A DNA stretch of 64,000 nt from contig NZ_JAJKBJ010000008.1 of assembly GCF_023618015.1 (NCBI RefSeq), forward strand, positions 62,001 to 126,000, in the 5' to 3' direction. The notes below the pieces were generated by a model, which was given only the letters and a program-made list of their open reading frames with translations, did no database searches and had not been told where the DNA came from. Position 1 is the first letter of the stretch. Each line of letters opens with the position of its first letter. Positions 42,953 to 51,534 of the stretch are shown here, one piece after another. Both the position numbers and the translations under genes were made by a program. This stretch comes from Legionella maioricensis (lineage in GTDB: Bacteria > Pseudomonadota > Gammaproteobacteria > Legionellales > Legionellaceae).

Positions 42953-43906
42953 TTATGGTACATAAAACAAAGGCGTTAATGCCATAGTTTTTAAGTCATG
43001 AAGCCACTCATTGCGTGGCTTTCCTCCTGGCGCTGTTTCTTCAAACCAGTTGTATTTACACCAAAGGTAGATATCCAAGCTTTTCATTTGCGAAAAATGA
43101 TTCATTTCTTTTAATTCGTCTGAACTCAATGGCCGGATTTGCCTATACCCTTCTATAAACCATTCAAACAAGGGTTTCCAGAGAGGCCATGGCTTATTGC
43201 ATAAGTCCAAAAAAGGTTTAGCGATATCGGCAAGATACCAATGATAAACTGGCTCATCAAAATCAATCAGATGAACGCTCTCACCATCATAAAGCACATT
43301 CCCAGGACGATGGTCCCCATGGGTTAGGCCAAAATGTGCTGAGTTTTTTGAAAAAGTTTTGAAGCGTGTCGTGATGGTTTGGTATAAATCCTGGATCAGA
43401 GCCTCTTCTTGACGCGCATAATCCCAAGTTTCACGCCACAAATCTTCCCAAGTTAAAAAATGATGTTCCGATGCAACATAACTTTGCGAGGCTTGATGCA
43501 ATAGACCTAGGGCGCGGCCCCATGTTAGATAAGCTTTTTTATCTGGATAATCAAAATTCATGATTTGCCCTGGCACCTCACGGCAAACATGAACAAAAAA
43601 TTCCAAATCATCTTGGTGTACCGTTTCGACATCATTTCCTTCTTGGGATACAACCGGTTCACAAATAGGAACTTGATGCAAATATAAATGCTTCTGAAAA
43701 TCAATGGCACTCAAAAGTTCATGAGCTTTTCGTATTTTTTCATGCGTCATGCGAAGGTAAAAGCCTTGGTTCTTAGATTCAAATCGATAAACACAGTTAA
43801 TTTGATTATTGATAAGCTTAAGATGGGTAGGGTTTTTTACCCACTTATTAGCAGCACGATTCGCAGTTTCATCCGTAATTTTTTTTAATGTGGTCTCCCA
43901 AATCAT
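42953..43906 (-). CDS. Phosphotransferase (SrkA/APH-like)
   Basis: The 317 residues have an N-lobe with VYRFESKNQGFYLRMTHEK, a catalytic loop FGLTHGDHRPGNVLYDGE and the metal loop HLIDFDEPVYHWYLADIAKP. This resembles SrkA-type stress kinases and homoserine kinase type II. The C-terminal tail matches the remnant at 39252-39353, showing that this gene was once duplicated. Its start overlaps the GNAT stop by 4 bp (ATGA), so it is the last gene of a four-gene operon. Confidence 0.8.
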   Translation of the reverse strand: MIWETTLKKITDETANRAANKWVKNPTHLKLINNQINCVYRFESKNQGFYLRMTHEKIRKAHELLSAIDFQKHLYLHQVPICEPVVSQEGNDVETVHQDDLEFFVHVCREVPGQIMNFDYPDKKAYLTWGRALGLLHQASQSYVASEHHFLTWEDLWRETWDYARQEEALIQDLYQTITTRFKTFSKNSAHFGLTHGDHRPGNVLYDGESVHLIDFDEPVYHWYLADIAKPFLDLCNKPWPLWKPLFEWFIEGYRQIRPLSSDELKEMNHFSQMKSLDIYLWCKYNWFEETAPGGKPRNEWLHDLKTMALTPLFYVP

Positions 43907-44469
43907 TCTTGAATACTCTTGTTTTTCAAATAATCAGCCCTAGATAATCGATAAAGCACATGCCGTTTCAAGGGACTGTTTTGCTCCAATTTGGGATGGT
44001 CAAAATCATCCTTTGGGTTATGTTGTAAACCAATTTTTTCCATAACACGTTTCGAAGCTAGATTATTTACTGCTGTAAATGAAACTACTTCGGGAAGATT
44101 TAAAGAGGTAAATGCATAATGCAAAACCGCTTTTGCTCCCTCCGTAGCATAACCCTGATTCCAATGCGTTGAGGAAAGTCTCCAGCCAATTTCAACAGCG
44201 GGGGTAAAGTGTGCTTCAAAAGAAGGTGTCATTAATCCTAAAAATCCTATCATTTCCCCAGTATTTTTTAGTTCAACAGCATACAAAGAAAATCCCTTCT
44301 CTTTATAATGTGCAATAATCCGCTCAATGCCTGCTTTTGTAGCACTCCTGTTCCCTATTCCTGGTAAAAATTGGCATACCTTTTTATCTTGATCAATAAG
44401 TGACATAGGATCAAGATCAGCTTCTCTCCAAGTACGTAAAATCAGACGGGAAGTTTCAAGAATATTCAT
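43903..44469 (-). CDS. RimJ/RimL-type GNAT acetyltransferase
   Basis: The 188 residues include LETSRLILRTWREADLDPMSLI, then GFLGLMTPSFEAHFTPAVEIGWRLSSTHWNQGYATEGAKAVL and ASKRVMEKIGLQHNP. This is the ribosomal-protein-alanine-acetyltransferase type of GNAT, which can also inactivate drugs. It overlaps both neighbours (14 bp upstream, 4 bp downstream), so all are made from one mRNA. Confidence 0.85.
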   Translation of the reverse strand: MNILETSRLILRTWREADLDPMSLIDQDKKVCQFLPGIGNRSATKAGIERIIAHYKEKGFSLYAVELKNTGEMIGFLGLMTPSFEAHFTPAVEIGWRLSSTHWNQGYATEGAKAVLHYAFTSLNLPEVVSFTAVNNLASKRVMEKIGLQHNPKDDFDHPKLEQNSPLKRHVLYRLSRADYLKNKSIQE

Positions 44470-45592
44470 AGGAGCCTCTATAAGAAAGCATGTTTATCAT
44501 GAGTAGGTAATTAGCGTCTTCACTGTATTGCGTGGGAAGAAAACCAGCCTTTTGATAGCACGCAATGGCTTGCTCGTTTCCAATTTGTGGATCAACCACA
44601 ACGGCTTTAAATTTGTAGAGTTGTTCGGCAATAAAACGCCTTATAATTTGTCTGCCCAACCCTACTCCACGAAACGATGGCTCTGCAATAAAAAGGTCGA
44701 TACCAGCCAATTGTTCAGGTGTTGCCTCGTCAAACAAGGAAGCATTATTTCCTGAAATTCCTTCGGGTAAATGGTCGGAAAGACAGTAATATTGAATAAA
44801 ACCAATTGGTTTTTGATTCAAATAAATAATAAAACTTGGAACTGGATCAATGCCTTCAATTCTGGGCAAGTACTTAGTAACAATATCTTCTAAAGAAAAC
44901 TGCTGATTTCGTGCATAACCTTGTTTCACCGTAGGCTCTGCAAACCATTGGGTCATTAAGTTCAAATCTCTTTGGCTCAATGGTTTAAATTCCAGATTCT
45001 GATTTTTACTGCCATAAATTAAGGAAGTCCAATCCAAAATACGACGCGCTGACTCCTCTGCTGAAAGGAGGCTCACATCTAGAGTCATTTCATACGGCTC
45101 TTTGCTAAAATAAACGTCTTCTTCAAACAGTCTTTTTGTAATGAGTGCCTCATCCTGTGTTTTAAAATAGCCTTTTCGATCTGAATATTTTAAACGTTTA
45201 ACAAGCTCTGCATCATTACAAATCAATCGGATAGGAACAAACATAGCTTCCCGTTTTTGAGCAACGGTTTGTACTTGATTAAAAAACTCCTGATGCCAAG
45301 AATTATTTGCTAAGAGCTCATAGGTAATAACAAAGCTCATTTCTTTAGAACAAACCTCAATCATAGTGTCAAAAATAACATCACGGGCCTTGTTAAGCGC
45401 TGCCCATCCTTTATCATCAAGAGACCAAAATACTTGAGCATCGTTACCTAGAAGTTTTAGAACCGGATCGATCCAAGCATGGTGATGCGCTAATCGAAAC
45501 TGAGAAGCCAGTGTTGTAATTGCCTCGCCTATGGTTTTTTTACCGGTACCTGCAATACCCATCAAGAGTATCATCATATTCGTCGGCATCAT
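44456..45592 (-). CDS. P-loop kinase-AAC(6')-like GNAT fusion
   Basis: The protein has 378 residues. Residues 5-195 form a P-loop domain (LLMGIAGTGKKTIGEAI, with a helical lid) resembling adenylate or nucleoside kinases. Residues about 200-378 are a GNAT of the AAC(6')-type (FKPLSQRDLNLMTQWFAEP, IDLFIAEPSFRGVGLGRQII, AIACYQKAGFLPTQ). The GNAT part resembles known aminoglycoside acetyltransferases. The second Lys of the P-loop is unusual (GTGKKT). It is co-operonic with an adenylate-kinase-like gene 3 bp upstream. Confidence 0.8.
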   Translation of the reverse strand: MMPTNMMILLMGIAGTGKKTIGEAITTLASQFRLAHHHAWIDPVLKLLGNDAQVFWSLDDKGWAALNKARDVIFDTMIEVCSKEMSFVITYELLANNSWHQEFFNQVQTVAQKREAMFVPIRLICNDAELVKRLKYSDRKGYFKTQDEALITKRLFEEDVYFSKEPYEMTLDVSLLSAEESARRILDWTSLIYGSKNQNLEFKPLSQRDLNLMTQWFAEPTVKQGYARNQQFSLEDIVTKYLPRIEGIDPVPSFIIYLNQKPIGFIQYYCLSDHLPEGISGNNASLFDEATPEQLAGIDLFIAEPSFRGVGLGRQIIRRFIAEQLYKFKAVVVDPQIGNEQAIACYQKAGFLPTQYSEDANYLLMINMLSYRGSYEYS

Positions 45593-45595
45593 TTA

Positions 45596-46138
45596 TTAAA
45601 ATCCTGTCACAATACTGTACTCTTCTTTATGTGTAAGCACACGCATCAAGTGCGCCACATCATATGGACTACGCAGCTCAATGAATTTCACTTTTGGATA
45701 TTGGTTCTTTAAAGCATTTAATAAGGGGTTAATCCGTTGTTCATAGTTCCACATATAACTTAATAGCGACCATCGTACCGTTTCATTGCAACCAGCGGCT
45801 CTATCATCGATTTCTGAAGCCTTATAAAACAAGCGCTTAAACACCCGCCAATAACATAGCCATTTGGGTAAATTAAAGTACAAGCACATGTCGGCTTCGC
45901 GATAACGCATCTCAAATGATCGACTGGAATTACCATCAATAATCCAGCAAGGCTTGGCAACTAATTCTTTTTGGAGTGACAAAAAATCCTCATATTCTCG
46001 TGGCACCCAGTCGGCAATAAAAAAATATTTATCTAAATGGAACAATGGAATATTTAGACTCTTTTGCAACATAACAGAAAAAGTGGACTTGCCACTTCCT
46101 GGTCTACCAATAATCATGATGCGTTGTAAGTTTATCAT
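45596..46138 (-). CDS. P-loop kinase, 'topology modulation'-type
   Basis: The 180 residues begin RIMIIGRPGSGKSTFSVMLQKSLNIPLFHLDKYFF, typical of the DNA-topology-modulation/FlaR group of nucleotide kinases. The helical region WRVFKRLFYKASEIDDRAAG and the late KVKFIELRSPYDV follow the family layout. The substrate is unknown. It is the first gene of the four-gene operon running to 42953. Confidence 0.85.
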   Translation of the reverse strand: MINLQRIMIIGRPGSGKSTFSVMLQKSLNIPLFHLDKYFFIADWVPREYEDFLSLQKELVAKPCWIIDGNSSRSFEMRYREADMCLYFNLPKWLCYWRVFKRLFYKASEIDDRAAGCNETVRWSLLSYMWNYEQRINPLLNALKNQYPKVKFIELRSPYDVAHLMRVLTHKEEYSIVTGF

Positions 46139-46220
46139 TTCATTCAGAGTGTAATTTACAGTTTTCTTTTCTTATAGATGCAAATGATTGTTGTATTCAT
46201 CCGCTACACTATCTAAAATT

Positions 46221-46679
46221 TTAAGTAGTCTGTTCTTCACTTAACTGTTTAAGTACGGTTTTTATCGTAGCATGGGAAAAACATCGGCCACTTAAGAAAC
46301 GAGCCAATTTTGTATTTATCGCCTCATCTGTATCATTTTTAAATCCACGCATTTTTTTCCGAGCTTCATCCAGGGCGCGAACTTCTTCCAGTTCAATATG
46401 TTCTAAGATTTGCTCAATCACCTCTTCTTTAACGCCCTTTTGTTTTAATATTTGTTGAATAAAACGGTTTCCTTTATGGATATAACGGGCACTTAATGAT
46501 TCAGCCAAACGATTATCATTAATTAAATGTAATTCCCGAAGGCGAACTATGGTTGCATGAATCTGAGCATCTAACTCGGGCACATGCGAAAAATCCCTCT
46601 CTAATTGCCTTATGAGCTCTTTTTCACTGCAATAATGATTAAAAAGATATTTTATTGCTGAATCGATGAGTGTATTCAT
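46221..46679 (-). CDS. recX: RecX-like RecA modulator
   Basis: The 152 residues show the RecX three-helix repeats: YLFNHYCSEKELIRQLERDF, LINDNRLAESLSARYIHKGNRFIQQILKQKGV and a final repeat with FLSGRCFSHATIKTVLKQL. RecX inhibits RecA filament extension and thus SOS and recombination. No recA gene is nearby, so this is a separate copy, possibly carried by the element. It is divergent from the integrase gene. Confidence 0.85.
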   Translation of the reverse strand: MNTLIDSAIKYLFNHYCSEKELIRQLERDFSHVPELDAQIHATIVRLRELHLINDNRLAESLSARYIHKGNRFIQQILKQKGVKEEVIEQILEHIELEEVRALDEARKKMRGFKNDTDEAINTKLARFLSGRCFSHATIKTVLKQLSEEQTT

Positions 46680-46778
46680 ACTAAAGCTCTACCATAAACC
46701 ACAATTTTATTTTTGCTTTTGCCAAGACAGCCTGATTTATTTAGAATACCATTATAACAGGAAAATATTGAGTCTTTT

Positions 46779-47363
46779 ATGCCAAAAGAAGGAAAGGCCA
46801 GAGTCTTAAGTGAAGCAGAGTTTAAGCGACTGCTTATTGTTGCCAAAGATGGGCAATTCGCTATAAGAAATAGTGCCCTTGTGTATTGTTCTTTTGGACT
46901 TGGATTGCGAGTGAAAGAAATCGCCTCTCTCACTATTGCAGATGTAGCCGATTACAACTATCAATTACTTGAAGAGATTTGTTTGAAGCGCTCAATGACC
47001 AAAGGTGAAAAACAACGTTACGCTTATCTTGCCAATGAAAAAATCCGCAAAGCACTCCAAGCTCATCTCGATACCCTAAAACCTGTTGCACGAGACAAAC
47101 CCTTATTTCAGACCCAACGTAAAAGTCGCTTTACACCCAATAGTTTGCAAAAATGGTTCAAGTCACTCTATGATAAGGCAGGAATTATTGGAGCAAGTTC
47201 TCATTCTGGTAGACGTACTTTCATTACCCGCTTAATTGAGCAAGGCGCTGATATTAAAGCAGTCTCTCGCCTTGCAGGTCATGCCAACATTGTCACCACC
47301 GCAATTTATGTTGAAGACAACCCTGATCGCCTGAAACGTATTGCTAACTTGGCTACATTCTAA
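46779..47363 (+). CDS. Tyrosine recombinase/integrase catalytic domain
   Basis: The 194 residues form a Xer-like catalytic domain without the N-terminal core-binding domain. Expected catalytic residues are all present: Arg44 (LGLRVKEIASL), Lys75, His142-x-x-Arg145 (SHSGRR), His168 (AGHAN) and the nucleophile Tyr177 (AIYVED). The short length suggests a plasmid resolvase or DNA-inversion type enzyme. The stop TAA is directly followed by the ATG of the next gene, so the two are coupled. Confidence 0.9.
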   Translation: MPKEGKARVLSEAEFKRLLIVAKDGQFAIRNSALVYCSFGLGLRVKEIASLTIADVADYNYQLLEEICLKRSMTKGEKQRYAYLANEKIRKALQAHLDTLKPVARDKPLFQTQRKSRFTPNSLQKWFKSLYDKAGIIGASSHSGRRTFITRLIEQGADIKAVSRLAGHANIVTTAIYVEDNPDRLKRIANLATF

Positions 47364-47831
47364 ATGACACCATGGTTTATTACTTTACCTTGGTTACACT
47401 ATTTGGATTTTACCTACAATGAAGTCTACCATGAGGCACGCTTTGAAAAAGACAAACGCTATTATGTACTTCGTTTAGAGAAAGATTTACTAGATGATTG
47501 GACAATCACCGCTATTAACGGACGAATAAAATCCAAGTTGGGACAAAGAAGAATATTGGCTTTTTCAACGTACACAAATGCTTTTGCTCAATTCTTAATC
47601 ATGATAAAAATCCGTTATCAGCATAATTATCGACTTAAAATTTTGTATAGTGAAAATATTTTTTCCCTTCACAATCTGCTGTTTCTTTTAGTATCACAAA
47701 AATATGCTAATAAAACCCATGCCAAAAGCAAGAGAAAACCAAGATCCGAGTTGAGTCAAAATAATTGTTCCACGACTGTTCAAAACAACTTATCTCATAC
47801 AAAAGCATTCCAACTTGACTTATTTTTTTAA
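47364..47831 (+). CDS. WGR-like domain protein coupled to the recombinase
   Basis: This 155-residue protein has YYVLRLEKDLLDDWTITAIN, then GRIKSKLGQRRILAF and FLIMIKIRYQHNYRL, a pattern close to the WGR domain (Y.L.L....W.....WGRI...GQ...F), except that the Trp of W-G-R is Asn. WGR domains bind nucleic acids. The C-terminal 45 residues are Lys/Asn-rich. Start and stop are tightly coupled to the integrase, so it may be an accessory factor for recombination. Confidence 0.6.
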   Translation: MTPWFITLPWLHYLDFTYNEVYHEARFEKDKRYYVLRLEKDLLDDWTITAINGRIKSKLGQRRILAFSTYTNAFAQFLIMIKIRYQHNYRLKILYSENIFSLHNLLFLLVSQKYANKTHAKSKRKPRSELSQNNCSTTVQNNLSHTKAFQLDLFF

Positions 47832-48052
47832 TTTCTAAAAAGAAAAGTGATCATTAAATAATCAGACAGATTTAAGAGCGCTTTAATAGTGATTAGAAAG
47901 AAGCTGAGCTCTTGCCACACTTTACCATTCGCCGTAGTCCAATCGTCTCTTGAAGGTAAAATTTGGAGGTCATTTTTTTCCAGTATACCAGTAAAATTAT
48001 AACTACAGACTCGAGGGCAAACATCTTCTAATTTTTCCACATAGTTATCCAC
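47828..48052 (-). CDS. Possible 74-residue hypothetical protein
   Basis: A frame of 74 residues starts MDNYVEKLEDVCPRV and ends with a hydrophobic helix (FFLITIKALLNLSDYLMITFLF). It lies 25 bp after the stop of the extra ParB gene, in the same direction. TTATCCACT, a DnaA-box-like sequence, overlaps its start region at about 48046-48054. No family is recognised and it may not be a gene. Confidence 0.3.
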   Translation of the reverse strand: MDNYVEKLEDVCPRVCSYNFTGILEKNDLQILPSRDDWTTANGKVWQELSFFLITIKALLNLSDYLMITFLFRN

Positions 48053-48077
48053 TAATTTTGTGAATAAAAAAATAGCC

Positions 48078-48923
48078 CTACCCTTCCACCTTAAGATGGG
48101 CCATTAACCAATCTGCTTCCTCTAAAGAGTCAAAACTTATCACCACCCTACCTTTTCCTCCATCATTAAAATGCATGTTAACTTTGGATGAAAGTTTTTT
48201 CGATAATTGTGCCATCCAATCTTTCGTTTTTTGTTCAAATTGGGGATCTAGAAAAAACTCTTGTTTATCTTCTGGCATATTTAAGCGCCGAACCAATTTT
48301 TCAGTTTCCCTAACGGATAAAGACTTATTGATAATTATTTTTGCTGTTTCTGCTTGTTGTATGCTCGACAAACTTAATAAAGCTCTGGCATGCCCCATTT
48401 CTAGTAATCCCATTTTTAACATTTCTTTTACTTCATCCGTGAGAGTAAGCAATCTAAGAAGATTAGTAACTGTTGTTCGCGATCTACCTAAAGTTTCAGC
48501 AACTTCACCATGCGTCATGTAACACTCTTCTATTAACCGCTGTATAGCTTGTGCTTCTTCCAATGGGTTTAAATCTTCTCTTTGAATGTTTTCAATTAAA
48601 GAAACTGCCATCCCGTTTGCTTTATTATATTTTCTGATGATTGCAGGGATTTTTTCTAATCCTACTATTTTAGCTGCACGCCAACGCCGTTCACCCGCAA
48701 TAATTTGATATTCATTCCTATTATGATCTCTTTCTTTGACAAGAATAGGCTGTATAATCCCATGCTGTCGAATTGACGAGGCCAGTTCTTCTAGTGAAGC
48801 ATCGCTAAAAAACTTTCTAGCCTGATTTTGATCTGGATAAATTTTTGATAAACACAGATCAATTGCTTCCAAGGATTGTATGTCATTTTTTAGATTAATT
48901 GGTTCAAAGGCAGGAAATTTCAT
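48078..48923 (-). CDS. Second ParB (chromosome-like Spo0J type)
   Basis: This 281-residue ParB has the N-terminal CTP-binding region (IIQPILVKERDHNRNEYQIIAGERRWRAAK, IENIQREDLNPLEEAQAIQRL) and the helix-turn-helix (MTHGEVAETLGRSRTTVTNLLRLLTL). The C-terminal domain is short. This is the Spo0J-like form, in contrast with the plasmid-type ParB next to ParA (50509-51534). It overlaps nothing and lies 1 bp from the Rep gene. It may act as a plasmid-copy of ParB or a regulator of the Rep operon. Confidence 0.9.
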   Translation of the reverse strand: MKFPAFEPINLKNDIQSLEAIDLCLSKIYPDQNQARKFFSDASLEELASSIRQHGIIQPILVKERDHNRNEYQIIAGERRWRAAKIVGLEKIPAIIRKYNKANGMAVSLIENIQREDLNPLEEAQAIQRLIEECYMTHGEVAETLGRSRTTVTNLLRLLTLTDEVKEMLKMGLLEMGHARALLSLSSIQQAETAKIIINKSLSVRETEKLVRRLNMPEDKQEFFLDPQFEQKTKDWMAQLSKKLSSKVNMHFNDGGKGRVVISFDSLEEADWLMAHLKVEG

Positions 48924-48924
48924 A

Positions 48925-50106
48925 TTAAACCGCCTCCATTTTAATTGGCTTCTCTAAATAATGTTGCTTTAATTTTTCTCGGGTTTCCAGAACAAATTTC
49001 TGCATGTTTTTAACATGCTCTTGATTATCTCCAGCTTTAGTATAACCTGATAGTTTTTCCCAATGATTAAGCTCTGCCTGTAAAGCGAATAATTTCTTTT
49101 CCCACTCAATTTGTTCATTAGATTCTTTTTCTTGAGAACCGTCTGGCTTAGATTCTTCCTTGAATTTATAATCATATTTTAAAGCACTAATAAAATATGG
49201 AATTGGATAAAAACCTGTGCGCTCTTTTTTTGCATATTTCTTGGTATAGTTAATCTTCTCTTGAATATATTCTTCTGAGTAGTTATTTATAATATTTTCT
49301 AATATAGACTCATTTAATATACCAAAAGTTACTTTTATTTCTTTATGCATCTTCTCATTTTCATAATCAATACAGCTGACTTCTGATTTTATTGTATTTT
49401 TTTTATTCTGGACTAACACCTCAAATCCAGTAATTTTTCTACCAACTCTTATTGGATCCAAACTAACAGCAAAATTAGCTCGATCATTAACCTCTTCTAA
49501 TGAAGGCGAAATGACATTTCTTGTAAGTTCCCGCATACTTGGATATTTATCTTCAGGAACTCCTAAAATTTTTCTAAATGTATCTAACGAAATAATTTTA
49601 TTTTTTTGTAAGTTAATAAACCGTGTACTATTTTCATAAAGAGCATGACCATATTTCGATTCAAATTCAGATTGCAGATCAATGTCAATAGTACCGTATA
49701 TAGATGGATTAACTAGTAAATCAAGCATGATTTTATGAAAAGAAAAATTGATGGTATTATCCTGATAGAACGTAGGTGCTCCATGTAAAACTCGTAAATT
49801 TAAAAAAGAGATATCTGTAGGTACCTTATCTTTCAATAAATTCCATTCTATTTTTAATGATGCCAACCCATCAATGGACTCTTTTAGATATTGGGTATTA
49901 TTACTATTGAACTTAACTGCTTTTAACAGCATAGAAAAAGGCATATTGCATTCGACAGCGACCGAATTTTGATGGTTATTTATGCGGCCATCTCCTTTTA
50001 TTGCTTCATACAAAAGCACATTGACAATTTTCCGTTGCAATACACTCATTAAAGAGTATGCATGAATAATTGTTACATGTTTACGTATTGTTTTTTCAGC
50101 GAACAT
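48925..50106 (-). CDS. repB: Rep_3-superfamily replication initiator
   Basis: This 393-residue protein has two winged-helix-like halves as in RepB/RepE-type initiators: HAYSLMSVLQRKIVNVLLYEAI...MPFSMLLKAV, and then STRFINLQKNKIISLDTFRKILGVPEDKYPSMRELTRNVISPSLEEV with the typical arginine-rich second domain. These bind iterons and open the origin, and the iteron cluster lies at 52661-52779. The C-terminal 100 residues are helical and lysine-rich. It is encoded in the same direction as ParB/ParA. Confidence 0.85.
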   Translation of the reverse strand: MFAEKTIRKHVTIIHAYSLMSVLQRKIVNVLLYEAIKGDGRINNHQNSVAVECNMPFSMLLKAVKFNSNNTQYLKESIDGLASLKIEWNLLKDKVPTDISFLNLRVLHGAPTFYQDNTINFSFHKIMLDLLVNPSIYGTIDIDLQSEFESKYGHALYENSTRFINLQKNKIISLDTFRKILGVPEDKYPSMRELTRNVISPSLEEVNDRANFAVSLDPIRVGRKITGFEVLVQNKKNTIKSEVSCIDYENEKMHKEIKVTFGILNESILENIINNYSEEYIQEKINYTKKYAKKERTGFYPIPYFISALKYDYKFKEESKPDGSQEKESNEQIEWEKKLFALQAELNHWEKLSGYTKAGDNQEHVKNMQKFVLETREKLKQHYLEKPIKMEAV

Positions 50107-50131
50107 TACCCATTCCGTTTGGCCTTTTTTC

Positions 50132-50503
50132 TTATTTTTTCCTCATCATTCTACTCAAAATAGCAGCGCGTATTATGGCAGTTTGAGGGCCTCTTATATC
50201 AGGATATTCCTTTACAACTTCATTTCTCATATCAGAAAAAAAACATCGTTGCTTAAATGTCATATAAATTTTATCAAATACAAAATTTTCACTATTCCCT
50301 TCTGCATTGAGTACCATTTCTTTGTAATCAGGATTTTCCTTTAACATTATGATGGCTTCGTTTACCCAATCAGTTTTCTTTTTTAAATTATATTTTTCAG
50401 AATTTAACAGAATTTCTCTGAGTGACTCTTTAATTTCTTTATTAATAGTAAATGTAATAATTTTCTTATCGTCTTCATTATTATTGAGTTTCAGTTTATT
50501 CAT
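50132..50503 (-). CDS. Small basic protein between Rep and ParB, ribbon-helix-helix-like
   Basis: About 123 residues from ATG 50503. The N-terminal part (KKIITFTINKEIKESLREILLNSEKYNLKKKTDWVNEAIIML) has a short beta strand followed by helices like a ribbon-helix-helix regulator. The rest is basic and ends RMMRKK. It may regulate Rep or partition genes. The start is set by AGGAAG upstream; an earlier GTG at 50512 would overlap the ParB stop (GTGA). The family cannot be named. Confidence 0.65.
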   Translation of the reverse strand: MNKLKLNNNEDDKKIITFTINKEIKESLREILLNSEKYNLKKKTDWVNEAIIMLKENPDYKEMVLNAEGNSENFVFDKIYMTFKQRCFFSDMRNEVVKEYPDIRGPQTAIIRAAILSRMMRKK

Positions 50504-50508
50504 TTTAA

Positions 50509-51534
50509 TCACACTTCCTGAGCAATTAGAGGAATTATTTTTTTAAAGCACTCCTCAACTGATTTACCATTATTCCATTGGACATTATTGCTTAACATAT
50601 TCATTTGCTCGACGATGCTCTCGTGTAGAATGTTGCTTGAAACTAAGGCATCAAAGATAATTTTGGCAATATTGGGTTTTACCTTACCTAAACTAACATT
50701 TAATTGTTTACGTCCTCTTATTTCTTTTTTTGTAACTAACGAAAATTCAAGTTCTTTTTTTAGCTTAACAATTGCATCAAAGGATAGATTTTCTATGGCT
50801 GCCTTTAAGAGAACTTGTTGATGTTCTGCGTTTTCAACTGAAATAATTAATTCAATTAATTTTACATTCTCTATTTTTCCTTCAGCAATCGCCTGCTTTA
50901 TCTCTGGACTAGCTTGCAAAATCAGGATATATCTTCGAGATTGTGTTATAGACATTCCCGTTAAATCACTTAATACTTTTGATGTTATTTTCTCGCTATC
51001 ACTTTTTTCTTTATTTTCGTTTAAATACTCTTTAACAATAGCCTCAATACTCGCAACTCTTTCAGCCAGAGATAAGTCAACACGCTCATTATTCTCAATC
51101 CACTGTAGAACTCTTAACTTTGTACCAACAGGTCGTTGACTTGCAATTCTTGCTATAATTTCCTTTTTACCAGCAATCGCTGAGGCCAAGGTTCTACGTT
51201 CACCAGCGATTAAACGACATTTGTTCCCAAACCTGTATACAAATATGGGGTTAATTAACTGATCATCTAGTATAGTTTTTGCTAATGATTCAAGTGACTT
51301 CCAATCATTTTTCTTTTTTGCATAGTCAGGATCAGAAGGATCTATTCCATTCATAGCATCATGAAGAGTGAGTGCTAGTTCACGATTGTTTTCTGGATCA
51401 AGTTCTATTTTATCTAAGGATAATACTTCTATTGACAGTTCCCCGGCATAATCATTGGCAATCGCCAGTGTTCTTGATATGGCTTCCTTTGTCTCTCCGG
51501 TTTTGACTGGATTTAGTTTGAATTTACTAACCAT
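50509..51534 (-). CDS. parB: Plasmid-type ParB
   Basis: The protein has 341 residues. SIEVLSLDKIELDPENNR opens the ParB domain, RLIAGERRTLASAIAGKK is the CTP-binding arginine motif, and ITSKVLSDLTGMSITQSRRYILIL is the DNA-binding helix-turn-helix. A C-terminal dimerisation region follows. Its start overlaps the ParA stop by 8 bp. Together they form the active partition module of the replicon. The centromere sequence cannot be assigned with certainty. Confidence 0.9.
   Translation of the reverse strand: MVSKFKLNPVKTGETKEAISRTLAIANDYAGELSIEVLSLDKIELDPENNRELALTLHDAMNGIDPSDPDYAKKKNDWKSLESLAKTILDDQLINPIFVYRFGNKCRLIAGERRTLASAIAGKKEIIARIASQRPVGTKLRVLQWIENNERVDLSLAERVASIEAIVKEYLNENKEKSDSEKITSKVLSDLTGMSITQSRRYILILQASPEIKQAIAEGKIENVKLIELIISVENAEHQQVLLKAAIENLSFDAIVKLKKELEFSLVTKKEIRGRKQLNVSLGKVKPNIAKIIFDALVSSNILHESIVEQMNMLSNNVQWNNGKSVEECFKKIIPLIAQEV

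Noticed and set aside
46676..46933. 85-codon minus-strand frame opposite the recombinase gene
   Set aside because: It is antisense to conserved recombinase sequence and has no family signature.
47760..47790. Possible parS-like sequence (TGTTCCACG...)
   Set aside because: Only one half matches the known 16-bp parS palindrome and it lies inside a coding frame.
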